NCBI RefSeq assembly: GCF_902825325.1
Contig: NZ_CADEAR010000003.1
Location: 372,001-436,000 of the forward strand
Length of the DNA: 64,000 nucleotides
Origin: Brucella tritici
GTDB lineage: Bacteria > Pseudomonadota > Alphaproteobacteria > Rhizobiales > Rhizobiaceae
Direction of reading: 5' to 3'
This document shows positions 8,109-17,501 of the stretch, one piece after another. Numbering within the stretch: position 1 is the stretch's first letter; every line of letters begins with the position of its first letter. The translations under genes were made by a program, and so were the position numbers. Under the pieces are notes generated by a model. That model was given only the letters and a program-made list of their open reading frames with translations. It was not told the origin of the DNA and did not search any database.

Positions 8109-8532
8109 CAGTCGGTCGGGCAGCCGCGCCTGTCATGTGCCGAAAGGCGGCAGGTGAGGAAAGTCCGGGCTCCATGGAAACACGATGCCGGGTAACGCCC
8201 GGCGGGGGCGACCCCAGGGAAAGTGCCACAGAAAGCAGACCGCCCCGTCTTCCGTACCGTTGCGTGATGAAACGGCAGGGATGACGGGGTAAGGGTGAAA
8301 GGGTGGGGTAAGAGCCCACCGCGTCTGCAGCAATGCAGACGGCACGGTAAACCCCATCGGGAGCAAAACCGAATAGGGACGGCGCGCTGGCTCGCAAGGG
8401 CTGGCAATCGGTTTCCGGATCAGCCGTCCGGGTGGGTTGCACGAGGCGGGTGGCGACATCCGTCCCAGATGAATGGCTGCCACGTCGGGCGAAAGCCCGG
8501 CCATACAGAACCCGGCTTACAGACCGACTGAC
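8109..8532 (+). ncRNA. rnpB: RNase P RNA component, bacterial class A
   Basis: This is the catalytic RNA that removes 5' leaders from tRNA precursors. TCAGTCGGTC (8109-8118) pairs with GACCGACTGA (8522-8531) to form helix P1 and set the ends. GAGGAAAGTCCGGGCTCC (8157-8174) is the conserved 5' part of P4/J3-4. ACAGAACCCGGCTTACAG (8504-8521) is the 3' conserved region that pairs with it. GGGTAAGAGCCCACCGCG (8305-8322) is the family signature of the specificity domain. Length is about 424 nt. It is not inside any open frame. Confidence 0.95.
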
Positions 8533-8610
8533 AATTTTTCTCACAAGACTGTTTCGACATTCGAACGCAAGAAACGGATGGTTGCGTTGCGGTCGGAACT
8601 CTAATTGGGA

Positions 8611-8630
8611 CCTCCACGAAATCATGGAGG
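8611..8630 (+). promoter_or_regulatory. Hairpin that covers the ribosome binding site of the SDR gene
   Basis: CCTCCA pairs perfectly with TGGAGG around an 8-nt loop. The 3' arm is the Shine-Dalgarno of the next gene, 6 bp before its ATG at 8637. If it folds in the mRNA it would reduce initiation. Confidence 0.5.
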
Positions 8631-8636
8631 CTCAAT

Positions 8637-9386
8637 ATGTCCAGCTTGAAAGACAAGGTCGCAATCATTACCGGCGCATCGTCGGGTATAGGACGCGCCA
8701 CTGCATTACTTTTTGCCAGAGAGGGCGCAGCCATTGTGCTGAATGCCCGTGGGCTTGCCGGTCTCGAACGTGTTGCGGAGGAGATCGCGGCGTTTGGCGG
8801 AAAGGCGCATTGTGTTGCTGGCGATGTTTCTGAAGCTGAAACCCATGAGGCACTTGCTGCGGCAGCGAAGGATAAATTCGGTGGGCTTGATGTAGCAGTC
8901 AACAATGCTGGCACGGTGGGTCCTATCGCGCCGCTTGCCGAAATCGCGCCCGATGATTGGGCGGGGGTGCTGGCAGGTAATCTGACCTCGGCGTTTCTGG
9001 GAGCGAGATCACAAATCCCGCTGATGCTTGAAAGGGGTGGGGGCTCGATTGTCTTCACCTCGACATTTGTCGGCACCAGCGTCGGCATTCCGGGCATGTC
9101 GGTTTACGGAACCTCGAAGGCAGCCCTCATGGGGATGGTGAAGGGCATAACCGCAGACTACGGCGCTCGCGGCATCCGGGCAAATGCGCTTTTGCCGGGT
9201 GGTGTCGATACGCCGATGGGCGGAGATGAGAAACAGAAGGAATGGGCGGCTGGCCTGCATGCTATGAAACGGATCGCCCAGCCCGAAGAAATCGCACAGG
9301 CTGCGCTGTTTCTGGCAGGCCCGATGTCGAGTTTTGTCGCTGGTTCGGCGCTTTATGCTGATGGCGGCAATGCGGCGGTGAAGTAA
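8637..9386 (+). CDS. SDR family NAD(P)-dependent oxidoreductase
   Basis: This 249-residue classical short-chain dehydrogenase has the cofactor motif ITGASSGIGRATALLF near residue 11. NNAG (VNNAGTVGP) lies near 85, and the catalytic Tyr/Lys as SVYGTSKAALMGMVKG near 155-160, with an expected Ser in the preceding FTSTFV region. RANALLPGGVDTPMGG and a C-terminal FVAGSALYADGGNAAVK complete the fold. The basic-residue pattern after strand 2 (NARGLAGLERV) suggests NADP(H). The substrate is unknown; the protein resembles 3-oxoacyl-ACP and glucose dehydrogenase types. It faces mntH convergently. Confidence 0.85.
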   Translation: MSSLKDKVAIITGASSGIGRATALLFAREGAAIVLNARGLAGLERVAEEIAAFGGKAHCVAGDVSEAETHEALAAAAKDKFGGLDVAVNNAGTVGPIAPLAEIAPDDWAGVLAGNLTSAFLGARSQIPLMLERGGGSIVFTSTFVGTSVGIPGMSVYGTSKAALMGMVKGITADYGARGIRANALLPGGVDTPMGGDEKQKEWAAGLHAMKRIAQPEEIAQAALFLAGPMSSFVAGSALYADGGNAAVK

Positions 9387-9389
9387 AAG

Positions 9390-9422
9390 AATGGGCGGCT
9401 TCGAGATATGAAGTCGCCCATT
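9390..9422. terminator. Hairpin between convergent SDR and mntH genes
   Basis: AATGGGCG with CTTC pairs with GAAG and CGCCCATT around GAGATAT. On the minus strand it is followed by CTTTTAC, so it best serves mntH. On the plus strand no T-run follows. Confidence 0.65.
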
Positions 9423-9442
9423 CGAAAAGCCTCGGGAGGGGC

Positions 9443-10813
9443 TTAAATTGGTACGCCGGACAGGAAATCGTAGATCAGCTTCATATTCAGCACGACGATG
9501 ATTGCAGCGGTGATAGCGGCAAGCAAGGTCACCCAGCGCGGCGCGACCAGCGATCCCATTTTCTTTTTCTCGGCGGTGAATATGACGAGCGGAATGACGG
9601 CAAAGGGTAGCTGAAGGCTCAACACGACCTGAGACAGGATCAGAAGCTCGGTTGTCCCTCGAGAACCGTACATGATTGTTACGACGGCAGCCGGAACAAT
9701 GGCCACAAAGCGGGTGATCGCACGGCGCAGCCACGGCTTCAGTCGAATATCGATGAAGCCTTCCATGACGATTTGTCCGGCCATGGTCGCAGTGATGGTC
9801 GAGTTCAGACCGCAGCACAGAAGCGCAATGGCGAAGAGCGTTGGCGCGAGGGCTGATCCCAGAAGCGGGTTGAGAAGGGCATGCGCCTTGTCCAGGTCTT
9901 CGACACCGGTATTGCCGGTGGCGTTGAAGCTTGCCGCAGCCAGGATCAGGATCGATGCATTGACCAGAAGCGCGAAAGTCAGGGCAATCGTGGAATCCCA
10001 CGTCGCAAAGCGAATAGCCTCGCGCTTTTCAGCGGTCGTATGGCCGTAATCGCGTGTCTGGATGATGCCGGAATGCAGATAGAGGTTATGCGGCATGACT
10101 GTGGCGCCGATGATACCGAGAGCAATATAGAGCATGTCCGGATTGCGGATAATCTCGGTCGTTGGCGCAAATCCCTTTATGACGGCCCCCCATTGCGGCT
10201 GCGCCATCAGAATCTGGATGAGGAAGCAGAGCGCGATCACGCCCAGAAGGGTGATGATGAGCGCCTCAATGCGGCGGAATCCCTTGTTCTGGAGATAAAG
10301 AACCAGAAGCACATCGGCAGCAGTGATGATAACGCCGATTTCAAGCGGAATGCCGAAGAGGAGGTTGAGGCCGATGGCCGTGCCGATGACTTCCGCCAGA
10401 TCGGTGGCGCAGATCGCAAGTTCGGCCAGAAGCCAGAGCGGCCAGGCTAGAAAACGCGGATATGCATCGCGACAGGCCTGCGCCAGATCGCGGCCCGTGG
10501 CGACGGCGAGGCGCGCGCAGAGCGCCTGCAGGAGAACCGCCATGATATTGGAGAGCAGGACGACGGATAGCAATGTGTAGCCGAAGCGGGAACCACCAGC
10601 GAGTGAGGTGGCCCAATTGCCGGGGTCCATATAGCCAACTGCTACCAGATAGCCTGGTCCGAAAAATGATAATGCGCGGCGGAACTTCGAACTGGAACGA
10701 TTGACTCTGATGGAGCGATGAACATCGGACATGGATGCCTCGCCACGATCTCGCCGCCAGCCTTCAAATGTAACTTCACCAGCGCCGGAGGGGCCTGCTC
10801 CATGGGGTGCCAT
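9443..10813 (-). CDS. mntH: Nramp-family divalent metal transporter, MntH
   Basis: This 456-residue inner-membrane protein is a proton-coupled Mn(II)/Fe(II) importer. The Nramp metal-site motif DPGN is in [16 protein letters not shown] (helix 1), and MPHN is in [14 protein letters not shown] (helix 6). About 11 helices follow. The ATG at 10813 has AAGG upstream. An in-frame ATG at 10732 has a better GAGG and would give 429 residues, starting just before the conserved core, so the first 27 residues are uncertain. A TGCAAA-N3-TTTGCA palindrome lies 28 bp before the first ATG, pointing to manganese-dependent Mur repression. Confidence 0.95.
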   Translation of the reverse strand: MAPHGAGPSGAGEVTFEGWRRDRGEASMSDVHRSIRVNRSSSKFRRALSFFGPGYLVAVGYMDPGNWATSLAGGSRFGYTLLSVVLLSNIMAVLLQALCARLAVATGRDLAQACRDAYPRFLAWPLWLLAELAICATDLAEVIGTAIGLNLLFGIPLEIGVIITAADVLLVLYLQNKGFRRIEALIITLLGVIALCFLIQILMAQPQWGAVIKGFAPTTEIIRNPDMLYIALGIIGATVMPHNLYLHSGIIQTRDYGHTTAEKREAIRFATWDSTIALTFALLVNASILILAAASFNATGNTGVEDLDKAHALLNPLLGSALAPTLFAIALLCCGLNSTITATMAGQIVMEGFIDIRLKPWLRRAITRFVAIVPAAVVTIMYGSRGTTELLILSQVVLSLQLPFAVIPLVIFTAEKKKMGSLVAPRWVTLLAAITAAIIVVLNMKLIYDFLSGVPI

Positions 10814-10840
10814 AATTTATGCCTTGGGTGTTTATGCAGT

Positions 10841-10855
10841 TGCAAACTATTTGCA
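10841..10855 (-). promoter_or_regulatory. Candidate Mur (Mn-responsive Fur-like) operator of mntH
   Basis: TGCAAACTATTTGCA is a perfect 6-3-6 palindrome immediately before mntH. Mur of rhizobia and Brucella recognises A/T-rich palindromes with TGCAAA half-sites in manganese importer promoters. The assignment rests on this family knowledge plus the position. Confidence 0.65.
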
Positions 10856-10869
10856 TTAAATATGCCAAT

Positions 10870-11142
10870 GATGGGAATGCGTCAACAGGGGGAGGGGCAT
10901 CACAAATCATAAGCTCGTGATGTATTGTGTGTGGAGTGAAGCCAGCGCCTGCTTTCGACGCCAGCCAGCGCTGACGTTGTTTAAAAAATCTCTGTTGAAA
11001 ATTCTGATAATAGGAGGGCTCTGCAGCGGACCTGACCCAAAGGATAACGCTTCATTAAGCTTAATATCCGATAACTGACGAACGAATCCGCCATGTCGAC
11101 AAGTTGACGGCAAATGGCCGGAATCCGCAAGCAGATATCACA
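10870..11142. other. Divergent intergenic region between mntH and the dcw cluster; no mraZ
   Basis: No gene is supported in this stretch. MraZ, which often precedes rsmH, would need about 420 bp and is not present in any frame. A TTAAGCTTAA palindrome occurs near 11053-11062. The region presumably holds the dcw promoter. Confidence 0.45.
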
Positions 11143-11198
11143 GCATGTCTCCCAAAAATGGGAACCGATTTTGGGGCAAGGACATGTGCGAAAACAAA
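11143..11198 (+). repeat. Dispersed palindromic intergenic repeat, copy 1
   Basis: GCATGTC pairs with GACATG(T)GC, and the inner arms CCCAAAA and TTTTGGG pair around ATGGGAACCGA. The block ends with an AAAACAAA tail. It matches in layout the copies at 34034 and 41053 (arm, CAAAA, GAA-CG, TTTTG/TTTGG, arm, A-rich tail) and a repeat type common between genes in Rhizobiales. Here it lies in the leader of rsmH. Confidence 0.6.
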
Positions 11199-11254
11199 CG
11201 ATTAAAGCACCACACGCTTTAGATAACGGGCTGCGTACCCGGGAAAGGATCGGA

Positions 11255-12298
11255 ATGATGGCAAGCCTCGGCGGAGACAATTCTCAAGCCGAAGGGGCTG
11301 AAGTCCGTCACGTTCCGGTGCTGATCGCCGAAGTGATCGACGCCCTGAAGCCTGTACCTGGCGCAGTGATTGTCGATGGGACATTCGGTGCCGGTGGTTA
11401 TACGCGCCGCATACTGGAAAGGGGCGCGGACGTGATCGCGATTGACCGCGATCCGACTGCAATCGAAGCCGGGCGGGCGATGGAAAAGCAATTTCCGGGC
11501 AGGCTCGATCTGGTCGAGTCCCGGTTCTCCGTTCTTGATGAGGCTGTCTCGAAGGTTAAGGGAACGGGCAGCAAGGTGGACGGCGTTGTGCTCGATATTG
11601 GCGTATCGTCGATGCAGATCGATGAGGCCGAGCGCGGCTTTTCCTTCCAGAAGGATGGTCCGCTCGACATGCGCATGTCGAAAAAAGGACCAAGCGCTGC
11701 CGATGTGGTGAACCGCCTCAAGACCGGTGATCTTGCCCGCATCTTCAATTTTCTTGGCGAGGAACGCCACGCAGGTCGCATCGCACGCATGATCGACAAG
11801 CGCCGGACCGCGCAGCCTTTCACGCGCACGCTCGATCTTGCCAACGCTATCGAAACGCTTGTGGGTCGTAATCCGAAAGTACCTATTCATCCGGCGACGC
11901 GGGTGTTTCAGGCGCTGCGCGTCTATGTGAATGACGAACTGGGCGAACTGGCGCGTGCGCTACTTGCGGCCGAACGAATCCTGAAGCCAGGCGGTCGGTT
12001 GGTTGTCGTGACTTTCCATTCGCTCGAGGACCGCATGGTGAAGCGCTATTTCGCGGACCGTGCGGGCGGCAGTGCGGGGTCGCGCCATCTACCGGAAACG
12101 CATGTGCGTCTGCCGAGCTTTACACCTGCGGTCAAGGGCGCTGTCGGCCCGACCGCAGAGGAAGAAGAACGAAATCCGCGCGCGCGCTCGGCGAAGCTGC
12201 GCGCAAGCATCAGGACGGAAAATCCGCCACTGGAAGACGATCTATCCCTTTTCGGACTGCCCAAACTGCCCGAGACGAACGAACTGGCCCGGAGTTAA
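11255..12298 (+). CDS. rsmH: 16S rRNA (cytosine(1402)-N(4))-methyltransferase RsmH (MraW)
   Basis: RsmH methylates C1402 of 16S rRNA in the P site. From ATG 11255 it has 347 residues. The SAM-binding [13 protein letters not shown] lies near residue 40, [12 protein letters not shown] near 115, and [13 protein letters not shown] follows. [19 protein letters not shown] and [16 protein letters not shown] are RsmH signatures. The frame is open upstream to 11114, but GGGAAAGGAT just before 11255 and the usual family length support this start. It is the first gene of the dcw cluster and overlaps nothing; ftsL follows 4 bp after its stop. Confidence 0.95.
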   Translation: MMASLGGDNSQAEGAEVRHVPVLIAEVIDALKPVPGAVIVDGTFGAGGYTRRILERGADVIAIDRDPTAIEAGRAMEKQFPGRLDLVESRFSVLDEAVSKVKGTGSKVDGVVLDIGVSSMQIDEAERGFSFQKDGPLDMRMSKKGPSAADVVNRLKTGDLARIFNFLGEERHAGRIARMIDKRRTAQPFTRTLDLANAIETLVGRNPKVPIHPATRVFQALRVYVNDELGELARALLAAERILKPGGRLVVVTFHSLEDRMVKRYFADRAGGSAGSRHLPETHVRLPSFTPAVKGAVGPTAEEEERNPRARSAKLRASIRTENPPLEDDLSLFGLPKLPETNELARS

Positions 12299-12302
12299 AC
12301 GA

Positions 12303-12704
12303 GTGCTGCGTACTTTCGACATCATCATGATAGCGGCGATGCTGGTGGCGGCGACCGTCACCTACACGATCAAATATGACGCGGAAAAGCAGATCGCGGT
12401 CATCGCCAAGCTGAAGCGACAGATCGACTCCGAAAAGGACACGATCACGCTCCTGCGCGCTGACTGGGCTCTGATGACTCAGCCTGGCCGCCTGCAAAGC
12501 CTCGTTGGTGTCTACGAAAAGGAACTCAACCTCCAGCCGATCGAAGCCGAACAGCTTGTGCTGGGCGTCAGCGAAATTCCGGAACGCCCGGTTGATGATA
12601 TCCAGAAGATCATCTCCGGCAGCGACGAACTGCTTGCAAGCGGCGTGCTTGAAAAGGATGCCATCACGACCGGCAGCGTCAAGAAAAGCGGGGCGAGGCA
12701 CTGA
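12303..12704 (+). CDS. ftsL: Cell division protein FtsL
   Basis: This 133-residue bitopic division protein starts at GTG 12303, preceded by GGAG at 12291-12294. It has a short cytoplasmic N-terminus (VLRTFD), one transmembrane helix (IIMIAAMLVAATVTYTI) and a periplasmic leucine-zipper coiled coil (EKQIAVIAKLKRQIDSEK). With FtsB and FtsQ it activates FtsW and FtsI. Position between rsmH and ftsI is diagnostic, since sequence conservation in FtsL is low. The C-terminal 30 residues are Ser/Lys-rich and probably disordered. Confidence 0.9.
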   Translation: MLRTFDIIMIAAMLVAATVTYTIKYDAEKQIAVIAKLKRQIDSEKDTITLLRADWALMTQPGRLQSLVGVYEKELNLQPIEAEQLVLGVSEIPERPVDDIQKIISGSDELLASGVLEKDAITTGSVKKSGARH

Positions 12705-12706
12705 TC

Positions 12707-14521
12707 ATGCGGCTGAGACTTTTCAGAAAAAAGAATATGCGGGCAGGTGACGGTGTTGAGCCGGTTGGCGATGAAAAGCTGGCCGGCAACATGGCGTTTG
12801 TCGGCTCGCGCAAGAAGCATGGCAATCGCGCGCGCAATCGCCTCTGGATGGCTATCGCCTGCTTTGTCGGCATCTATGGTGTGATGGGCGGCAAGCTTAT
12901 CTATTTCGGTGTCATCGGCGGCGAAAACGAGGATAATGCAGGCCCGGCGGTTCACCAGTTAGCATCGCGGCCGGATATCCTCGACCGCAACGGCGAAATT
13001 CTCGCGACAGATATCAAGACTGCTTCGCTTTATGCAGAGCCACGCAAGATTGTCGATCCCGACGAAACCATCGAAATGCTGTCGACGGTGCTGCCCGATC
13101 TCGATTGGGAAGCGACATATAGGCGTCTGAAAAGCGGTGCCGGTTTCGTCTGGGTGAAGCGCGGGCTGACCCCGAAGCAGCAGAGCCAGATCATGGCGCT
13201 CGGCGTGCCGGGCATCGGCTTCCGCACGGAAAAGCGCCGCTTCTATCCGGGCGGCCCAACCGCTTCGCACATCCTCGGTCTCGTCAATGTCGACAATCAG
13301 GGCATTGCGGGCATGGAAAAATATATCGACAGCCAGGGGCTGACCGACTTGCGCTCTGTCGGCCTTGCGACCGGCCAGTCGCTGGAGCCGGTGCGCCTGT
13401 CGATCGATATTCGCGTGCAGCACATCATGCGCGACGTGCTGGTCAAGGCCATGGAACGCTACCGGGCGATTGCTGCCGGTGCGGTGGTGCTGAACGTCAA
13501 GACTGGCGAAGTGATTGCCATGGCATCGGTGCCGGATTTTGATCCGAACAATCCGGTCCATGCGTTGGATAAGGACCGCCTGAACCGCATGTCGGCAGGC
13601 ACCTATGAAATGGGTTCGACCATCAAGAGCTTCACCACGGCGATGGCGCTCGATTCAGGTAAGTTCAACCTGCAGTCGAAACTCGATGCCAGCCGTCCGC
13701 TGGTATTCGGTCGCCAGACGATCCGCGACTTCCACGGCAAGGGCCGCTGGCTGACACTGCCGGAAGTCTTCATCTTCTCGTCCAATATCGGTTCGGGTCG
13801 CGAAGCCGATGCTGTCGGCATCGAAGGTCATCGCGCATTTCTGAAGAAGATCGGCCTTCTCGACCGCATGCAGACGGAGTTGCCGGAAGTGGCGCGTCCC
13901 GTCGAGCCGCGCGTGTGGAAGAAGGTCCATTCGATGACCATTTCGTTCGGTCATGGCATGATGACGACACCGCTGCAGACGGCGGTTGGTGCTGCCGCGC
14001 TGATGAATGGTGGCAAGCTGATGGAGCCGACTTTCCTGATGCGATCGCAGGCTCAGGCCGATCAGGTGGCCAAGCAGGTCATTCATCCACAGGTTTCTGC
14101 GGATATGCGCTACCTCTACCGTCTCAATGCAACCGCCCAGGGCGGCTCCGGCAAGCGGGCCACGGTTCCGGGCTATCGCGTCGGCGGCAAGACCGGCACG
14201 GCGGAAAAGGTCGTGCATGGCCGCTACTCGAAGGACGTGCGCTTCAACGCATTTCTGGCGTCATTTCCGATGGATGATCCGACCTATGTCGTCCTGACCA
14301 TCATTGACGAACCGAAGCCGGAAGAAGGCAAGTTCAGCGCAACCGCTGGTCTTAATGCAGCACCGATGGTTTCGGAGATCATCCGCCGGTCTGCTTCGTT
14401 CCTCGGTGTGAAACCCGATTTCCAGCTCGAAGCCCAGCCAGCAATGGTTAGCAATTTAAGCGGCAGGCCTGATTTTCAACAGGAAGTGCCGCCAGCAATG
14501 GTTTCCAACGAATACGACTGA
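12707..14521 (+). CDS. ftsI: Peptidoglycan D,D-transpeptidase FtsI (PBP3)
   Basis: This 604-residue septal class B penicillin-binding protein has an N-terminal basic cytoplasmic region of about 45 residues and one membrane helix (LWMAIACFVGIYGVM). A pedestal domain follows, starting with the class B RPDILDRNGEILATDI. The transpeptidase domain has the active-site serine in MGSTIKSF near 305, the SxN motif in FSSNIGS near 362 and KTGT in VGGKTGTAEK near 494. It crosslinks septal wall with FtsW. The C-terminus contains an imperfect 18-residue tandem repeat (14414-14509). It starts 2 bp after ftsL. Confidence 0.97.
   Translation: MRLRLFRKKNMRAGDGVEPVGDEKLAGNMAFVGSRKKHGNRARNRLWMAIACFVGIYGVMGGKLIYFGVIGGENEDNAGPAVHQLASRPDILDRNGEILATDIKTASLYAEPRKIVDPDETIEMLSTVLPDLDWEATYRRLKSGAGFVWVKRGLTPKQQSQIMALGVPGIGFRTEKRRFYPGGPTASHILGLVNVDNQGIAGMEKYIDSQGLTDLRSVGLATGQSLEPVRLSIDIRVQHIMRDVLVKAMERYRAIAAGAVVLNVKTGEVIAMASVPDFDPNNPVHALDKDRLNRMSAGTYEMGSTIKSFTTAMALDSGKFNLQSKLDASRPLVFGRQTIRDFHGKGRWLTLPEVFIFSSNIGSGREADAVGIEGHRAFLKKIGLLDRMQTELPEVARPVEPRVWKKVHSMTISFGHGMMTTPLQTAVGAAALMNGGKLMEPTFLMRSQAQADQVAKQVIHPQVSADMRYLYRLNATAQGGSGKRATVPGYRVGGKTGTAEKVVHGRYSKDVRFNAFLASFPMDDPTYVVLTIIDEPKPEEGKFSATAGLNAAPMVSEIIRRSASFLGVKPDFQLEAQPAMVSNLSGRPDFQQEVPPAMVSNEYD
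14414..14509 (+). repeat. Tandem duplication at the FtsI C-terminus
   Basis: Two units of 14 residues (PDFQ-x-E-xx-PAMVSN) recur at 54-bp spacing, with LSGR between them. The DNA of the units has drifted at synonymous sites, so the duplication is not very recent. It lies after the catalytic domain. Confidence 0.75.
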
Positions 14522-14575
14522 TTCGCATAAAGCAGCCTTTGCAGCGAAACGCGCACAACTGAATCTGGATTTGGT

Positions 14576-16048
14576 ATGACCATGAAACTGAAGGAAATCG
14601 CTCTCTTTAAGGAACTGGCCTCCGGCAATGCCGGTGAGGTGGAGATCACCGGCGTTACGTCGGACTCCCGCAAGGTCGAACGCGGTTTTCTTTTCGCAGC
14701 GCTGAAGGGCGTGAAAGCGGACGGTGCGGCTTTTGTCGCCGATGCCGTCAAGCGCGGCGCAAGCGCCATTATCGCAGGCAAGGATACGGCTGTCGCTGAT
14801 GCAGGTGTGCCGGTTCTTCATGTCGATGATCCCCGCCTTGCATTGGCAGTTGCTGCGGCGCAGTTCTATGGCAAGCAGCCACAAGTTATGGTTGCCGTTA
14901 CAGGTACCAGCGGCAAGACTTCCGTTGCGTCCTTTACCCGGCAGATCTGGGCCTATGCCGGTTTTCCTGCGGCGAATATCGGCACGACCGGCGTATTCTC
15001 GCCGACCCGCAGTGACTATAATTCGCTGACCACACCCGATCCGGTGGAACTGCATCGTGTACTGGCGGAGCTTGCCGATGAAGGTGTGACTCATGCGGCT
15101 ATGGAAGCCTCATCGCATGGCCTTGACCAGCGCCGTCTGGACGGCGTCAGGCTCGCTGCCGGTGCCTTCACCAATCTCGGTCGCGACCATATGGATTATC
15201 ACGCGACCATCGAAGAATATCTTGGTGCGAAGATGCGCCTCTTCAATACGTTGCTGCCGAAGGGCGCGCCAGCCATCATCTTCTCCGACGATCATTTCTC
15301 GGCGCAGGCCATCGAAGCGGCAACGCTTGCCGGATGCGACGTGAAAACGGTTGGCCGGAAAGGCAATTTCATTGCGCTCAAGCGCGTGGAACACGAGCGT
15401 TTCCGCCAGCATGTCGAAGTGCGCATCGGCGACGAGATTTTTGAGATCGAACTGCCGCTCGCCGGAGATTTTCAGGTCGCAAATGCACTGGTTGCCGCCG
15501 GGCTTGCCATGGTTACGGGCGTTCCGGCTGCAGCTGCAATGCGTGCCTTGGCGCTCCTGAAAGGCGCACCGGGACGACTCGATCTCGTCGGCGCGACGGA
15601 AGATGGCGCCCCGGCCTATGTCGATTACGCCCATAAGCCCGAGGCACTGGAAAATGTTCTGACTTCCGTGCGCCCGTTTACGACGGGCCGGGTGATCGTG
15701 GTTTTCGGTTGCGGTGGCGACCGCGACAAGGGCAAGCGTCCGATCATGGGCGAGATCGCCTCGCGACTGGCGGATGTGGCGATCGTCACGGACGACAATC
15801 CGCGTTCGGAGGTTCCAGCCCAAATTCGCTCCGAAATCATGGCGGCAGCGCCGGGTGCGACCGAAATCGGTGATCGTCGTGAAGCGATCTTCACCGCCGT
15901 GTCCATGATGCAGCCGGGTGATACACTGGTCGTTGCAGGCAAGGGGCACGAAGAAGGGCAGATTGTCGGCAATATTACCCTGCCGTTCTCGGATCATGCG
16001 GAAGTTGCTGCAGCACTTGCTGCCCGCCTTGAGGAGCGCTCGGAATGA
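14576..16048 (+). CDS. murE: UDP-N-acetylmuramoyl-tripeptide synthetase MurE
   Basis: This 490-residue ATP-dependent Mur ligase adds the third stem amino acid, meso-diaminopimelate, to UDP-MurNAc-L-Ala-D-Glu. The substrate loop [17 protein letters not shown] is near residue 25, and the P-loop [13 protein letters not shown] near 110. NIGTTG and EASSHGL follow in the central domain. The C-terminal domain has [15 protein letters not shown] and the DNPRSE motif at DDNPRSEVP, which marks selectivity for diaminopimelate over lysine. GHEEGQ is near the end. The start is ATG 14576 (an ATG two codons later is possible). Its stop overlaps murF by 4 bp. Confidence 0.97.
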   Translation: MTMKLKEIALFKELASGNAGEVEITGVTSDSRKVERGFLFAALKGVKADGAAFVADAVKRGASAIIAGKDTAVADAGVPVLHVDDPRLALAVAAAQFYGKQPQVMVAVTGTSGKTSVASFTRQIWAYAGFPAANIGTTGVFSPTRSDYNSLTTPDPVELHRVLAELADEGVTHAAMEASSHGLDQRRLDGVRLAAGAFTNLGRDHMDYHATIEEYLGAKMRLFNTLLPKGAPAIIFSDDHFSAQAIEAATLAGCDVKTVGRKGNFIALKRVEHERFRQHVEVRIGDEIFEIELPLAGDFQVANALVAAGLAMVTGVPAAAAMRALALLKGAPGRLDLVGATEDGAPAYVDYAHKPEALENVLTSVRPFTTGRVIVVFGCGGDRDKGKRPIMGEIASRLADVAIVTDDNPRSEVPAQIRSEIMAAAPGATEIGDRREAIFTAVSMMQPGDTLVVAGKGHEEGQIVGNITLPFSDHAEVAAALAARLEERSE

Positions 16049-17475
16049 GTGACTGGCTCTGGACGTCCAACGATATGGTTGAAGCCATGGAAGGCAGGCC
16101 CTTCGGCATCCTTCCTGCTGGTATAACCGGTATCTCCATTGATAGCCGCTCGCTGAAACCCGGCGAGGCATTTTTCGCGATCAAGGGCGAACAATTCGAC
16201 GGGCATGACTTCGTAACCTCTGCCATGGCTGCCGGTGCAGGTCTTCTCGTGGTGGCCGAGCATCGTCTGCCCGCATTCGGCAATTCAAAAGTGCCGATGA
16301 TCGTGGTCGAGGATGTGCTTGAGGCCCTGACCAAGCTTGGGATTGCCTCGCGGGCACGCTCGAAGGCGCAGATCATCGCTGTGACTGGTTCCGTCGGCAA
16401 GACGACGACCAAGGAAGCCTTGCGTCATGTGCTTTCGGAAGTTGGCAAGGTTCATGCCTCAGTGGCGTCGTTCAACAATCATTGGGGTGTGCCGCTGACG
16501 CTTGCACGCATGCCAGTTGATACCGATTACGGTGTCTTCGAAATTGGCATGAACCACCACGATGAAATTCGTCCGCTGGTGAAGATGGTGCGTCCGCATG
16601 TGGCGCTGATTACGCTGATAGCACCCGCGCATCTCGGTCATTTCGCCAATCTGGAAGAAATCGCCGTTGCCAAGGCGGAGATTTTCGAAGGTATTGTTCC
16701 AGGTGGTTATGCGCTTCTCAACCGCGACGACAAGCGCTTCAAGCAGCTGGAAGAACTGGCCGAAAAGGCCGGTGTCGAACACATTGCCACATTCGGGGAA
16801 AATGCCCGTTCCGACTACCGCCTGCGCGAAGTGAAGCTTCATCCTACCTGCTCGTGCATGACGGTGAAGATCGGCACGCAGGAAGCAGCGGTGAAGGTTG
16901 GCATGCCGGGCCGTCATATCGTGCAGAATATGCTTGCTGTTCTCGGTGCCGCTGATCTGGTCGGGGCCGATATTGCCAAGGTGATGATGGCCATGGCGAC
17001 GCTTTCCGCCGAAGGTGGTCGCGGCGCACGCCATGTGCTTCAGCATCCCGAGGGAACGTTCACGCTGATTGACGAAAGCTACAACGCGAACCCGACCTCG
17101 ATGCGCGCAGCCCTGTCGCTGCTGCATTCGACAACACCGGAAGGCTCGCGTGGCCGTCGCATTGCTGTTTTGGGGGACATGCTGGAGCTTGGCCGCCAGT
17201 CGGGCAAACTTCATGCCGATCTGGCGCGCCCGATTGTGGATGCCGAAGTGAATGCGCTTTTTATCGGTGGACCGGACATGTCGGCACTTAAAAATGCCTT
17301 GCCGGTTGAAATTCAGACCGAGTACAGGCAAAGCACCGACGAATTGTTGCCTCTGGTGATCAAGGCGGTCCGTCCGGGCGATGTCATCATGGTGAAATCG
17401 TCGAAGGGGATCGGCTTTTCCAAAATCGTCAAGGCTCTGATCAGCCAGTTTCCGCCGGTGGAACCCGCGGAGTAA
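16045..17475 (+). CDS. murF: UDP-N-acetylmuramoyl-tripeptide--D-alanyl-D-alanine ligase MurF
   Basis: This 476-residue Mur ligase adds D-Ala-D-Ala to UDP-MurNAc-tripeptide, completing the cytoplasmic precursor. [17 protein letters not shown] lies near residue 30, the P-loop [14 protein letters not shown] near 112, and [14 protein letters not shown] near 148. [17 protein letters not shown] and [10 protein letters not shown] mark the C-terminal domain. The ATGA overlap with murE implies translational coupling. It takes the product of Ddl, which is encoded 7.4 kb downstream in the same cluster. Confidence 0.97.
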   Translation: MSDWLWTSNDMVEAMEGRPFGILPAGITGISIDSRSLKPGEAFFAIKGEQFDGHDFVTSAMAAGAGLLVVAEHRLPAFGNSKVPMIVVEDVLEALTKLGIASRARSKAQIIAVTGSVGKTTTKEALRHVLSEVGKVHASVASFNNHWGVPLTLARMPVDTDYGVFEIGMNHHDEIRPLVKMVRPHVALITLIAPAHLGHFANLEEIAVAKAEIFEGIVPGGYALLNRDDKRFKQLEELAEKAGVEHIATFGENARSDYRLREVKLHPTCSCMTVKIGTQEAAVKVGMPGRHIVQNMLAVLGAADLVGADIAKVMMAMATLSAEGGRGARHVLQHPEGTFTLIDESYNANPTSMRAALSLLHSTTPEGSRGRRIAVLGDMLELGRQSGKLHADLARPIVDAEVNALFIGGPDMSALKNALPVEIQTEYRQSTDELLPLVIKAVRPGDVIMVKSSKGIGFSKIVKALISQFPPVEPAE

Positions 17476-17501
17476 GCGGTATTTGAGGGATTTTTCTCTA
17501 C

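Noticed and set aside
8077-8625. Minus-strand frames of up to 182 codons opposite rnpB
   Set aside because: They lie over the RNase P RNA and show no protein family features.
11159-11176. Two TGGG motifs as MraZ boxes upstream of rsmH
   Set aside because: They are 13 bp apart instead of 10 and are parts of the palindromic repeat; no mraZ is present.
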